Notes: generated by a model not told the origin, from the letters alone. A stretch of 64,000 bases of DNA from Verrucomicrobiales bacterium (GCA_029213265.1 JARGNG010000017.1:1-64000); one strand, 5' to 3'; shown: positions 53,387-62,778, numbered from the stretch's first letter. Numbers and translations are program-made.

Positions 53387-55159
53387 CTACTTTTTCCGAA
53401 GGAAGGTAGGAACGTCGAGATCCTCTCCATCAACAATGGTAGGATCGGTTTTTGCAAATCGTCCTTTGCCCGAGGTCGGCTCAAGCTGCAGCATTTCCTG
53501 CTGTTGCTTGGCTTCTTCCGAAGGCTCCAGCTCATCCTCCGGAGGAAGGCTGGGGGCTTTAGTGGGAGGGAGAACTGGGCCGCTCGCGTCGCCACCCTCT
53601 TCGGGGGCACGGGTCTTAATGCGCCCTGTGTTACCACTGGAAACCATTCGGGTAAGCGTTATTTTCTGGGAGGAGTCGGTGACCGCCTCCACGTGATCCA
53701 CGTCGTTACCGGATGCTTCCTCACCGGATGCTTCCTCGACAGCCTGGGCGATTGGATTTCTAAAGTCAGATTCCTCATCTTCCGGCTCGCCAGCGGCTTC
53801 CGACAGTATCGGCGAAATAGGGATTGTATCAGGCGAGTAAGCAGGCTGCTCCTCTTCTACCTCTTCCCCAATGGGCTCAAAGACAGCGGAATCCTCTTCC
53901 TCGCCGGAATCCTCTGCAGGAATAGCCACGACATCATCATCCTCTTCGGAGGGAGCCCCGGGCTCCGGCATTTCCAAAGCAGGCGGTTCCGGAGCATCCT
54001 CAACGCTCAGTGAAGGAACTTCTTCCGCTTCATCAATCGCTTGTGCCAGCGGAGAAACAGATTCCACGGGAGCACTTGGTGCTACGGCAACAGACGCGGC
54101 CATTGCAGGGGCGGCTCCAAGTGAGACCACTGGCCCTGATTCCTCTTTGGACTCTTCCGGCATGACCCGGCTCCCTGAATCGGGACCGGGAATGGAGCTG
54201 ATGATGGTTACCGAAAGACTGTTCGAAAGACGTTTGTCAGTCCCGGTTCCAAAAAGTATCTGAGTGCCGGAACCGACATGCTTGGTCACTTCCTCCATGA
54301 CCAGTTGCACCTCATACAGGGTCATGGTGTCTCCACCAGCCACCTGCACCAGGACAGCTTGTGCTTCATTCAACAGTTTTCCACGATCGAGCAGAGGACA
54401 TTTCAGTGCCTGTTCGACCGCCTCGAGAGAACGATTATCGCCCTTCGCCAAACCATAGCCGAAGAGGCAGCGCGAATCATCGGTGTCGAGAGCAGAAAGG
54501 AGATCGTCCATTCCGATCCGGATAATCCCCGGGCGGAAGACGACATTCATAGTCGCGCGAATGCTCTGGCTGATGATCTTGTCGGCCGCAGCAAAGGCTT
54601 GGGTTACTCCGTCTTTGGGAACAATCAGTTCACCCATGCGATCATTATCGAACGTGATGACCGCGTTCGCATAACGCCCAATCGTCTCAAGGGCGTCGGC
54701 GGCCTGAGTCATACGACGCTCTCCTTCGAAAGAAAATGGCATCGTTGCGAATACCACGAGAAAAACTCCCTCTTCGCGGGCAATCCGGCATACTTCGGGA
54801 GCCGCACCGGAGCCGGTTCCACCACCCAGCCCAACGCAAAGGAAGAGCATTCCGTTTCCGCGAACCGCCTCCCGGATTTCATCAACAGCTTCAAGAGCGG
54901 CCTGACGACCCAAAGAAGGATCACCTCCAGTGCCCATCCCTTTCAAGAGCGTAGCCCCCAGTTGTATCTTATCCGATGATACTGATGTGGTCAGCGCTCG
55001 AACATCCGTATTCAGCGTCAGAAGACGCGCGTCATCGCTCCCTTCGAGAGCCATTCGGTCCAGAACATTTGCACCAGCTCCGCCGACGCCAATTACTTTG
55101 ACGCCTTGGGCTGCATCTGTGGGGATTTCGCCGATATCGGCTTCGTTAAACTCGATCAT
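53387..55159 (-). CDS. ftsZ: Cell division tubulin FtsZ with atypical T7 loop
   Basis: 590 residues. The GTPase domain (about 18-325) has KVIGVGGAGANVLDRM, GTGGDPSLGRQAA, the tubulin signature GGGTGSG (112-118), MPFSFEGERR and NAVITFDNDRM. The T7 catalytic loop, usually N-V-D-F-A-D-V, reads R215-I-G217-M-D-D220-L: the Asn and the first Asp are replaced and only the second Asp remains. A long acidic, disordered linker (about 326-578) contains a 15-bp tandem duplication. The C-terminal peptide DLDVPTFLRKK is canonical for binding FtsA and other partners. It forms the division ring. Last gene of the dcw run; AAGGAAGG precedes the ATG by 12 bases. Confidence 0.97.
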   Translation of the reverse strand: MIEFNEADIGEIPTDAAQGVKVIGVGGAGANVLDRMALEGSDDARLLTLNTDVRALTTSVSSDKIQLGATLLKGMGTGGDPSLGRQAALEAVDEIREAVRGNGMLFLCVGLGGGTGSGAAPEVCRIAREEGVFLVVFATMPFSFEGERRMTQAADALETIGRYANAVITFDNDRMGELIVPKDGVTQAFAAADKIISQSIRATMNVVFRPGIIRIGMDDLLSALDTDDSRCLFGYGLAKGDNRSLEAVEQALKCPLLDRGKLLNEAQAVLVQVAGGDTMTLYEVQLVMEEVTKHVGSGTQILFGTGTDKRLSNSLSVTIISSIPGPDSGSRVMPEESKEESGPVVSLGAAPAMAASVAVAPSAPVESVSPLAQAIDEAEEVPSLSVEDAPEPPALEMPEPGAPSEEDDDVVAIPAEDSGEEEDSAVFEPIGEEVEEEQPAYSPDTIPISPILSEAAGEPEDEESDFRNPIAQAVEEASGEEASGNDVDHVEAVTDSSQKITLTRMVSSGNTGRIKTRAPEEGGDASGPVLPPTKAPSLPPEDELEPSEEAKQQQEMLQLEPTSGKGRFAKTDPTIVDGEDLDVPTFLRKK

Positions 55160-55217
55160 GGAATGTTTACCTTCCTTAACGTAACAACAATGTCAAACAA
55201 CTTCGCGGATAAGGCAA

Positions 55218-56426
55218 CTACTTACCTCCCCCGAAAATCTTTTCAAAGCGCTGCCCCAACTTACTTAAAGTGCCCTTTTTGGGCCTTTGTTCGTCAAGCA
55301 ACTGCGCATAACGAATCAATCCCACAGGGGTTGCGTACTGAGGGTTTTCAAAAAGAGCACTCGGTCCCGACATGGATGCCGACCCGGATTTTTGCACAGG
55401 AATCCCGAATAGATCAGCCGCAACCTCGTCGATTCCACGCATCAAACTGGATCCACCGGTAAGGAAAATCCCTTTCCCCAACTTGGGAAGGAGTCCGTCC
55501 TTTTCGAGTGGCTCGGCGATCACAGAGAGCATTTCATTCACCCGGGCGTTCATGATTTGATTGAGCAACTCCTGCTCTACCGTCTTCCCGCTCTCCCCTT
55601 CGACGGCGATTTCCTTTGCCTCGACTCCTTTTAACGACGCGCTGCCATGACTTACCTTAAGCTTCTCGGCGCGGGCCAGCGGAATCTTCAATACAAGTGC
55701 GATGTCATTCGTAATGTGATCGCCGCCAATCGCGACACAGCCACTTGCCACAACGGCACCATCGACGAAACAGATGTAGTCAGTCGTTCCGCCACCGATA
55801 TCGATGAGAAGCGCGCCTTCGTTTTTTGCTTCCCGATTCAGAACCACCTGCGCTGCTGCAACCGGGGAAAAGACAATATCCTCCACCTCAAGCGGGATCT
55901 CGCGGACACACTTGATAGTGTTCTGGATCCTCGTTTTCACACCATGAATGATGTGATAGTCAGCCTCCAGCTTTTGCCCAAGCATTCCGAGCGGGTTGAG
56001 CACCTTATCCTGACCATCGACAAAGTAGTGCTGGATGATGGAATGAATATATCCATTTTCCTTCGGGATCGGAACATCACGGGCAATCTTTTTCACCTCC
56101 TCCAAATCCTCCGGGGTAATCTCCATCTGCTCATCCGCCACGCGAATGATGCCTCGATTATTGAGGCTCTTTACGTGAGAACCAGTCACAGCAAGAAATA
56201 CCGTATTCACTTCGACGTCGCTTCGCTCCTCGGCGCGGGCCAGAGCATCGTGCAGGCAGGTCTGAACGGTTTCCGGATCTACGATTTCGCCTTTGCGAAC
56301 GCCGGCAGAAGGATGCTGCCCTACCCCGAGAATCTTGATGGCCCCATCGCTACGCACCTCTCCCACGACCATACACACTTTAGATGTGCCGATCTCCAAA
56401 CCGACATAAATATTCGATGAAGCCAT
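55218..56426 (-). CDS. ftsA: Cell division actin-like protein FtsA
   Basis: 402 residues. The actin-fold phosphate-binding segments are YVGLEIGTSKVCMVVGEV near the N-terminus and LLIDIGGGTTDYICF, with GIFLTGGSSLMRGIDEVAADLF in the adenosine motif. The SHS2/1C insertion lies at about 85-165. The C-terminal LSKLGQRFEKIFGGGK is the amphipathic membrane-targeting helix. It anchors FtsZ to the membrane. It starts 24 bp after ftsQ and is 58 bp ahead of ftsZ. Confidence 0.97.
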   Translation of the reverse strand: MASSNIYVGLEIGTSKVCMVVGEVRSDGAIKILGVGQHPSAGVRKGEIVDPETVQTCLHDALARAEERSDVEVNTVFLAVTGSHVKSLNNRGIIRVADEQMEITPEDLEEVKKIARDVPIPKENGYIHSIIQHYFVDGQDKVLNPLGMLGQKLEADYHIIHGVKTRIQNTIKCVREIPLEVEDIVFSPVAAAQVVLNREAKNEGALLIDIGGGTTDYICFVDGAVVASGCVAIGGDHITNDIALVLKIPLARAEKLKVSHGSASLKGVEAKEIAVEGESGKTVEQELLNQIMNARVNEMLSVIAEPLEKDGLLPKLGKGIFLTGGSSLMRGIDEVAADLFGIPVQKSGSASMSGPSALFENPQYATPVGLIRYAQLLDEQRPKKGTLSKLGQRFEKIFGGGK

Positions 56427-56450
56427 TTAAAACAAGGGAACCTTAATAGC

Positions 56451-57488
56451 CTAGCCCCCTTTAAGAATAGACTGCAAGTGTTTTTGTTTACCGTCTTCGG
56501 AGGGCGCATGGGGGGGGGGTGAGACTGGCTTCGCAACCGTATCGAGAGAATGAGCATCAAAGGGACCGGCAAACGTAACCGGAATGTTTTCTGCAGCAGC
56601 CACATTCACAGTGGCAAGAGCGGTACCGAACTGCCCTGACTGAGACAGAATCATCTTGAGATCTTCGATTCCCCGCTTGATCTCGTGCCGACCAAAAGTG
56701 ACTTGAAGACCGCTGCGATAGTAGCACTGAATCGACCACTCATTCCTGAGTCGAATTTCGTGGACACTCATGTTTTCAAAGTCTTTTAACTCCCCTTCCA
56801 AGTCGAGAAGGTCGAGCGCGCTCTCCGCCCCGTCCGCAACAAAGCAATCGCCTTCGTTCGGCTCTTCCATCTTGAAGGTCTCAATGAGCGGCAGACCGTT
56901 CGTCTTCTCATCCAACCCGAGACAGCGGAAAAGAACCCCCTCGGCATCAATCAGATATCCACGCGCCATATCGCCGGGTCGAATCCCAAGAGGAGGACAC
57001 GACAACCAGGCCACAGGAACCCGTTCCTTCACCTGGATATTGATTCGGTCCGGCATCTCTCGCGAAATCACCGCCTCTTCAACGATTGCAAGCTTTTCGA
57101 TTCGATTCCGGATCCCGTTCAGATCGATCTCCATGAGGCTCATTCCAGGTGAGACATTGGAAATCTCGACCAGGTTCTCCCGCGTCAGCATGCCGTCGCT
57201 CTGAATCTCCAGATGCTTGAGCACAAACTCTTCGTTCTTGATGAAGATGGCTTCGTTCACCCACTTTAATCCCACCGGAATGCTCACGCAAAGGCAAGCC
57301 ACCGCCAGTATCCGAATCAACCAACCGCCTTTCGGGGCCGTCAAAGATTTTCGCCGGGCAGGTCCTGCATCCAGATCGGCCTCTAGCAGAAACCACTCCG
57401 TCTCGTCTTCTCCTTTTCGTGCGCGCCGGGCAAGAAAGGACGAGAGATGAAACTTCTTCTGATTAGAACGTCCCGATTTATTTCGCAT
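56451..57488 (-). CDS. ftsQ: Cell division protein FtsQ/DivIB
   Basis: 345 residues. A long basic cytoplasmic N-terminus (1-55) is followed by one membrane helix (about 57-77), a POTRA domain (about 88-160; VLKHLEIQSDGMLTRENLVEIS, then NRIEKLAIVEEAVISREMPDRINIQVKER), and an FtsQ beta domain to about 300. The C-terminal tail is Pro-rich and encoded by a run of ten C (plus-strand G at 56510-56519), a possible slippage site. The ATG overlaps the ddl stop (TAATG). It joins the divisome and helps recruit FtsB/FtsL. Confidence 0.92.
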   Translation of the reverse strand: MRNKSGRSNQKKFHLSSFLARRARKGEDETEWFLLEADLDAGPARRKSLTAPKGGWLIRILAVACLCVSIPVGLKWVNEAIFIKNEEFVLKHLEIQSDGMLTRENLVEISNVSPGMSLMEIDLNGIRNRIEKLAIVEEAVISREMPDRINIQVKERVPVAWLSCPPLGIRPGDMARGYLIDAEGVLFRCLGLDEKTNGLPLIETFKMEEPNEGDCFVADGAESALDLLDLEGELKDFENMSVHEIRLRNEWSIQCYYRSGLQVTFGRHEIKRGIEDLKMILSQSGQFGTALATVNVAAAENIPVTFAGPFDAHSLDTVAKPVSPPPHAPSEDGKQKHLQSILKGG

Positions 57489-58414
57489 TACTCGAAATTA
57501 AGCGAAAGTTTAATAATTTTCAAACAAAGAGTTGCGTAATCCATCCCCGCCGCACTCGCTGCTTTGGGGAGCAGGCTGCTTTCCGTCATTCCGGGAATGG
57601 TGTTCACCTCCAACACGAATGGTTGGGAATCGTCTTCCCGAAGAAGCACATCCACGCGGGAATACACTTCCACACCGAGAGATTGGTGGGCGAGAAGAGC
57701 CTGACGCTGGACTTCGGCGGTCACTTCCTCCGGCAGGTCGGCGGGACAAAAGTAATCGGTCCCTCCATCCCCCGTCATCCAGGGGTATTTGTTAGAGATG
57801 TCGTAGAAGCCGGAACGCGGTTGAATATGAATCACGGGAAGAACTTCGTCTCCCACGATACCTACCGTGAGTTCCTTTCCGCGAATCAGTTCTTCGACAA
57901 GAATATCGCGGCTGTATTTTCCGGCATCGCCAATCGCTTCCCTCCATTCCTCTTCAGTATCGACGAGGTGCACACCGACACTGGAACCCTCTCGCGGCGG
58001 CTTCACGACACAAGGCAGCCCGACGGCTCCGGGCGAAACATCGGGCTCATCGATCATAACGACCGCCGATCCGGGAGTGCTCACGCCACCGCTCAAGAAC
58101 CTTTCTTTGCTGAGAACCTTGTCAAACGCAATTGCGGAACTGACCGCCCTCGCCCCCGTGTAAGGCACGCCCCGCCTCTCCAACTCGGCCTGCAAGACGC
58201 CATCCTCTCCGAAAGTTCCATGAATCACGTTAAAGGCGATGTCAGTCGTTTCCGGCAGAATAAAACTGGAGTCTTTCACGTCCACCAAAGTCACCTCGCC
58301 GACTCTCCCCTCCAGGGCTCCGACCACACCCTTCGCGGAGGCCAAGGAGACCTCCCGCTCAGAGCCGGGTCCGCCAGCCAATACCGCTACATGCAATTCG
58401 TTCACTTCTTTCAT
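57488..58414 (-). CDS. ddl: D-alanine--D-alanine ligase
   Basis: About 308 residues from the ATG at 58414; a GTG at 58432 overlapping the upstream stop (GTGA) is the alternative start. ATP-grasp landmarks are VAVLAGGPGSEREVSLASA, FNVIHGTFGEDGVLQAELERRGVPYTG, LPCVVKPPREGSSVGVHLV, ILVEELIRGKELTVGIV and FVLEVNTIPGMTESSLLPKAA. It joins two D-Ala for the peptidoglycan stem. Between the Cys-motif gene and ftsQ, tightly coupled on both sides. Confidence 0.97.
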   Translation of the reverse strand: MKEVNELHVAVLAGGPGSEREVSLASAKGVVGALEGRVGEVTLVDVKDSSFILPETTDIAFNVIHGTFGEDGVLQAELERRGVPYTGARAVSSAIAFDKVLSKERFLSGGVSTPGSAVVMIDEPDVSPGAVGLPCVVKPPREGSSVGVHLVDTEEEWREAIGDAGKYSRDILVEELIRGKELTVGIVGDEVLPVIHIQPRSGFYDISNKYPWMTGDGGTDYFCPADLPEEVTAEVQRQALLAHQSLGVEVYSRVDVLLREDDSQPFVLEVNTIPGMTESSLLPKAASAAGMDYATLCLKIIKLSLNFE

Positions 58415-58428
58415 ACTCGTAAATTTGT

Positions 58429-59118
58429 TCACTCTTCATCGTTCCCGGTCCTGGCCGCTCGAAAGCCACCGGCAGGGCCATGGGCAACTTCGTCCGCAAC
58501 GGCCCGCGCCATTCGGATCATCTCTTCATCGCTCACTCCGAGAATCCATTCCCCGCACCAGGACTCCCAACGGACCATTGGCCATGTCGCAAATTCCGCA
58601 TTTCCCTGCGCAGGAGCCTTGCATCGACACTCGCCTTCTGATGCGGCAGTCCGATTCTTTGCCGAATGCGCAAAGTAGCGGCAAGTCCGGCAGCTAACCT
58701 CCTCCATCCGAAGTGGCGGAGGGGTTCCGTGATGAGAGGATTGCCGGGAAGCCCCTTGAGGAGTATGCTTCCCTTCGGCTTCAGTGACGGGCTGGGGAAT
58801 GGTCGGAAGTTTTTCCTCCGGCTCTGCTTTTTCCTCTTCCCGATTCGTTTCAGAAACCACCGCCGCACGTTCCAGTGGAGGCGGCGTATACTCCGGCTTC
58901 GGTGCCTCGATCGGAGCTGAATTGATCGGTGCCGGAGCTTGATCCTCAACGGCTGTTTTTTTCGGGATGACCTCCGGAGGACTGCCTGCGTATCCCCCGG
59001 TCTCCGGTCCGGACTGAGCACCCGGAAACGGCGTTTCCCCGGGGGGGGCCTTCGGAGCAATCGGCTGAGGGGGGGAATCCTCAGGCAGAGAAGGTTTGGC
59101 GGAAAACGGATTGCTCAT
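58429..59118 (-). CDS. Pro-rich protein with four-Cys metal-binding-like domain
   Basis: 229 residues. The first 130 are proline/glutamate-rich and probably disordered, encoded through several G/C runs (for example plus-strand 59041-59048). The C-terminal domain (about 138-205) has CRTCRYFAHS, GECRCKAP, WPMVRWESWCGEW. The C-x-x-C...C-x-C...W-x-x-W-C-G-E pattern is that of a small Cys cluster found in unrelated bacterial proteins; it may bind zinc or an Fe-S cluster. No membrane segment. Its stop overlaps the possible GTG start of ddl, and it lies 15 bp after the murC-murB stop. Position inside the dcw cluster suggests a wall or division role; function unknown. Confidence 0.7.
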   Translation of the reverse strand: MSNPFSAKPSLPEDSPPQPIAPKAPPGETPFPGAQSGPETGGYAGSPPEVIPKKTAVEDQAPAPINSAPIEAPKPEYTPPPLERAAVVSETNREEEKAEPEEKLPTIPQPVTEAEGKHTPQGASRQSSHHGTPPPLRMEEVSCRTCRYFAHSAKNRTAASEGECRCKAPAQGNAEFATWPMVRWESWCGEWILGVSDEEMIRMARAVADEVAHGPAGGFRAARTGNDEE

Positions 59119-59132
59119 GTTCTCACTTCTGT

Positions 59133-61445
59133 TTAGACAGGCTCATCCTGACCGATGATCTGTACTTCGGTTTCCAATTCAATCCCCCGATCCTCCCTCG
59201 CAATGGCCTTGATTTCGGCAATCAGATCGAGGACATCCCTGGCCGTGGCCTTGCCTTCGTTCACGATGAAGTTCCCGTGAACCTCACTGACACTGGCGTT
59301 TCCGACGCTTTTCGTCTTCAAGCCCATCTCGTCAACCAACTGACCAGCTCCGATACCTTCCGGGTTTTTAAAAATACATCCGGCACTGGCCGCTACCGGC
59401 TGGGAGGATCGTCGCTTTTCCTTGGAAGCATTCATCACTCCCGCAATCTCCGCATCCGGCTTCGGAACCCCGCGGAAAACAGCGGAAACGGCCACGTTGT
59501 GAGCCAACTCCGGAACATTCCGATAGTGGTGGCGAATCTCCTCCCGTGTTTTTTCCACGACCCGCCCTTCCGCGTCGACCATTGTGATGCTGACAACCTG
59601 ATCAAAAGTTTCCCAGCCCATCGCCCCGGCATTCATGCGGAGACTTCCACCGACATTGCCGGGAATTCCCTCCATCCATTCAAAATTCCCCAGGCCGGCC
59701 GACTGTGCCGCAGCAGCAAGGGCTTTGAATTTCACACCGGCCCCGGCGCGAATCGTATCGCCCTCGACGTAAATCTCCGAGAACGCTCCTTTGACGGGGT
59801 TCACAACAACACCTGGAATTCCACCGTCGCGCACGAGCAGGTTGGAGCCTCTCCCAACCACACGGATCGGCATCCCGCTGTCAGAGCAATACTTCACGAT
59901 CCGGGCAAGCCCCGCTACCGAGATCGGCTCGATCCAGAACTGTGCCGGCCCTCCGACCTTCATCGTCGTGTGACGCCGCATCGGTTCGTAGAGTTTGATG
60001 ACGCCATTCCGCTCATCGAGGGTATCGCGAAGGAAATCGCGCTTCGCAAGATCGTTGGCGAGACGCGTTCCCACCTCGTGAATATTCCCGGCCCCCAGAG
60101 TCATTACCCAATCCCCCGGCTTCAGCGCACGCCCCACCTGAAGATGAAGTGATGCCTGATGCGGGTGAAATTCTGCTTCCTCAACCTCACCCAGTTCATG
60201 AACGGCATCGACAATCGTCTGCCCTGTAATCCCGGGAATGGGCGCTTCACTGGCAGGATAAATGTCCGTCACCCAGAGTTCATCCACTCCGTCAAAGCAG
60301 GCCCCGAACTCATCGCGCAACAACTGAGTTCGCGAAAAACGATGCGGTTGGAAAAGGCAGATCAATCGCCCGGCATGTTGACTGCGGGCCGTCTGGATCG
60401 TTGCCGCGATTTCCGTCGGGTGGTGTCCATAGTCATCAACGATTGTCACATCGTCACTCTGCCGTTTGATTTCAAATCGACGCCGGGCCCCGCGAAAAGA
60501 ACTCAGGGCCTCGTCAATTCGGTCAAATGAAACCCCTACCTCACTCGCGACAGCGATCGCAGCGAGAGCATTCAACACATTGTGCCTCCCGGGAATCCCC
60601 AACCGGACCCTCGCGACATCCTCCCCGTCTTTGAAAACCGTAAACTCGGTTCCGGCGCCCTTCGGAACCAGATCGCCCGCCGAGTAATTCAAATCACGGT
60701 TCCACCCATAACTCACCGTATTCCCCCGATGTCCACAAACGCGATGGGCGTTCACATCATCGCCACAATAGTAAATTTTCCCGGAGGTCTGGTCGCAAAA
60801 CCGGCCGAAAACTTCGCAGATCGCGTCGAGTCCTTTATAAAAGTCGAGATGCTCCTCTTCCACGTTCAGGAGAATGGCGTGCTCGGGATGAAAATTCACC
60901 AGCGTGCCGTCACTTTCATCTCCTTCCGCCACAAAGTATTCCCCCTTGTCATCCCAACTCGCATTCGTTCCGAGAATTGGAATTTCCGCACCCACATAGT
61001 GAGAAGGAGACTTCTCCCCCACCCGGAGAACGTGAGCTGCCAGTGCCGAGGTCGTTGTCTTTCCGTGCGTTCCCGCTACGACGATCCCCTTTTTGCCCAT
61101 CATAATTGCAGCAAGAGCTTCCGCCCGGCGCAGTAATGGCGTCCCGTTCTGAATCGCGGCATCATAGGCCGCATTCCCCGGCTTGATTGCGCTGGAGTAA
61201 ATCACGACATCAGTGCCCGCGACCGCTTCCGCAGAATGGGGGGAGGAAAACTGCAAACCCGCTTTTTCGAGGCGCTCCGTTTCCCCCGAAGTGACACGGT
61301 CCGAACCCGAGACTCTGTGCCCCAATCCTAACAGCAGGGAGGCCAACCCACTCATTCCGGACCCGGCCACACCGATCAGGTGCACCCGCACCGGATTCTC
61401 CGACTCGGCGAATTTCTCGCCCCACACTTTGCAAAGATCACTCAT
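59133..61445 (-). CDS. murC/murB: Fused UDP-N-acetylmuramate-alanine ligase / UDP-MurNAc dehydrogenase (MurC-MurB)
   Basis: 770 residues from the ATG at 61445, which has AAGGATAG just before it; an ATG at 61469 overlapping murG is possible. The MurC half has VHLIGVAGSGMSGLASLLLG, the ATP loop GTHGKTTTSALAA and DDYGHHPTEIAATI. The MurB half begins near 480: RRHTTMKVGGPAQFWIEP, VVGRGSNLLVRDGG, MEGIPGNVGGSLRMNAGAMG and GCIFKNPEGIGAGQLVDEMG. The general-acid position, Ser in E. coli MurB, is Cys in GCIFKNP. One polypeptide thus makes UDP-MurNAc and adds L-Ala, consecutive cytoplasmic steps. Fused or adjacent MurC/MurB is known in PVC and some other bacteria. Confidence 0.95.
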   Translation of the reverse strand: MSDLCKVWGEKFAESENPVRVHLIGVAGSGMSGLASLLLGLGHRVSGSDRVTSGETERLEKAGLQFSSPHSAEAVAGTDVVIYSSAIKPGNAAYDAAIQNGTPLLRRAEALAAIMMGKKGIVVAGTHGKTTTSALAAHVLRVGEKSPSHYVGAEIPILGTNASWDDKGEYFVAEGDESDGTLVNFHPEHAILLNVEEEHLDFYKGLDAICEVFGRFCDQTSGKIYYCGDDVNAHRVCGHRGNTVSYGWNRDLNYSAGDLVPKGAGTEFTVFKDGEDVARVRLGIPGRHNVLNALAAIAVASEVGVSFDRIDEALSSFRGARRRFEIKRQSDDVTIVDDYGHHPTEIAATIQTARSQHAGRLICLFQPHRFSRTQLLRDEFGACFDGVDELWVTDIYPASEAPIPGITGQTIVDAVHELGEVEEAEFHPHQASLHLQVGRALKPGDWVMTLGAGNIHEVGTRLANDLAKRDFLRDTLDERNGVIKLYEPMRRHTTMKVGGPAQFWIEPISVAGLARIVKYCSDSGMPIRVVGRGSNLLVRDGGIPGVVVNPVKGAFSEIYVEGDTIRAGAGVKFKALAAAAQSAGLGNFEWMEGIPGNVGGSLRMNAGAMGWETFDQVVSITMVDAEGRVVEKTREEIRHHYRNVPELAHNVAVSAVFRGVPKPDAEIAGVMNASKEKRRSSQPVAASAGCIFKNPEGIGAGQLVDEMGLKTKSVGNASVSEVHGNFIVNEGKATARDVLDLIAEIKAIAREDRGIELETEVQIIGQDEPV

Positions 61446-61461
61446 TCTATCCTTTTTCGCC

Positions 61462-62580
61462 CTATCCATTGCCCTCTTTTACCTGATTCGCAATGACTTC
61501 GCACACTCGATCCGAAGCATCCGGAATGGCCAGAGCCCGCATTCTTTCTTCCATTTCCGCAAGAGACTCTTCTTCAGTTAGTAAGGAGATAATTTTACGT
61601 GAGAACTCCTTCTCGGACAATCCTTCCTGAGACCAGCACTCGGCTCCACCGGGCACAGAGAAGATCTCCGCATTGCGGGTTTGATGATCATCTGCGGCAA
61701 AGGGATACGGAATCAAAACAGAGGGAAGCCCGTAGAAGGCAAGCTCCGTCAGGGTCGAGGCCCCGGAGCGACAGATCGCGAGGTCGGCAGCAGCGTAGGC
61801 ATGTTGAATCTCCGAGCAGAAGTTCACCAGGCAACCCGCGTCCGGATGGGCATCATACATGGGTTTGACGGTTTCATAGTCAGTCGGCCCACTGATGTGA
61901 AGAACCTGAAGCCCGGCGTCCTCAAACTCGGCCAGGCTCGCAGCGACCAACTCATTGACGCGGCGGGCCCCCTGGCTCCCGCCCATCACCATGATCGTTT
62001 TTTTCTCCGGAGAAATCCCGAAAAAAGAAGCGGCCTCTTCGCGCGAAGGGCGTCTCGCAACCGAAGGGCGAACCGGAGTCCCTACCACCTCGACAGGCTG
62101 ACCGGAGGCAAAGTGCTTTGCGCATTCTTCAAATCCAACAAGAATCGTGCGGGCAAATCTCGCATTCAGTTTATTGGCCCGGCCCGGAATCGCATTGGAC
62201 TCGTGAATGAAGGTCGGCAGTCCCAAAAGCTTCCCGGCCAGAAGAGGCGCAGCGGAAGTGAAGCCCCCCATCCCGAGAACTGCGTCCGCCCTGAAAGTCT
62301 TGAGAAGCCGACGGCAGGCGAAAAGGGATCCGACGAACTTCGCCAGGAAAACAGGCATCTGCAGAGAGAGGAGCCGGGGCAGCGCCACCGACGGCATCTT
62401 CTCGAAACGAAGATGACCATAGCCTTCCGCAGCGAGCGCATCGATTTGCTTTTCAGAAATGAGGAGAACTACTTCACCGCCGCCCGCAGTCCAGGACTCG
62501 GCTACCGCGATACCCGGAAAAAGATGACCACCGGTGCCACCACACGCAATCACGAGACGTCTTTCGGAAAACTTAGACAT
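61462..62580 (-). CDS. murG: UDP-GlcNAc:lipid I N-acetylglucosaminyltransferase MurG
   Basis: 372 residues. The GT-B fold has IACGGTGGHLFPGIAVAE (first G loop), DAVLGMGGFTSAAPLLAG, FIHESNAIPGRANK, MVMGGSQGARRVNELV and CRSGASTLTELAFYGLPSVLIPYPFAADDHQTRNAE. It converts lipid I to lipid II on the inner membrane face. It opens the dcw run in this window: no ftsW or murD lies directly upstream, where a lipid kinase gene is found. The stop overlaps the longer MurC start. Confidence 0.97.
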   Translation of the reverse strand: MSKFSERRLVIACGGTGGHLFPGIAVAESWTAGGGEVVLLISEKQIDALAAEGYGHLRFEKMPSVALPRLLSLQMPVFLAKFVGSLFACRRLLKTFRADAVLGMGGFTSAAPLLAGKLLGLPTFIHESNAIPGRANKLNARFARTILVGFEECAKHFASGQPVEVVGTPVRPSVARRPSREEAASFFGISPEKKTIMVMGGSQGARRVNELVAASLAEFEDAGLQVLHISGPTDYETVKPMYDAHPDAGCLVNFCSEIQHAYAAADLAICRSGASTLTELAFYGLPSVLIPYPFAADDHQTRNAEIFSVPGGAECWSQEGLSEKEFSRKIISLLTEEESLAEMEERMRALAIPDASDRVCEVIANQVKEGNG

Positions 62581-62778
62581 TTACAAATATTTACAAACCA
62601 CACAAATTACCATAAATCTAGCAATTTCGGAGAAATCCAACTACTTTCTTTGGATCTCGTTATCGGGGAGATGCGATAGCATTGCTGGAGCGAATTGTTG
62701 TGAATTGCTCGAAATCGCAACCAGTCTACGCAGTCCCTTTCGGAGACTACGCGGCGGGGCGGGGAATCTTGCAGAAAA

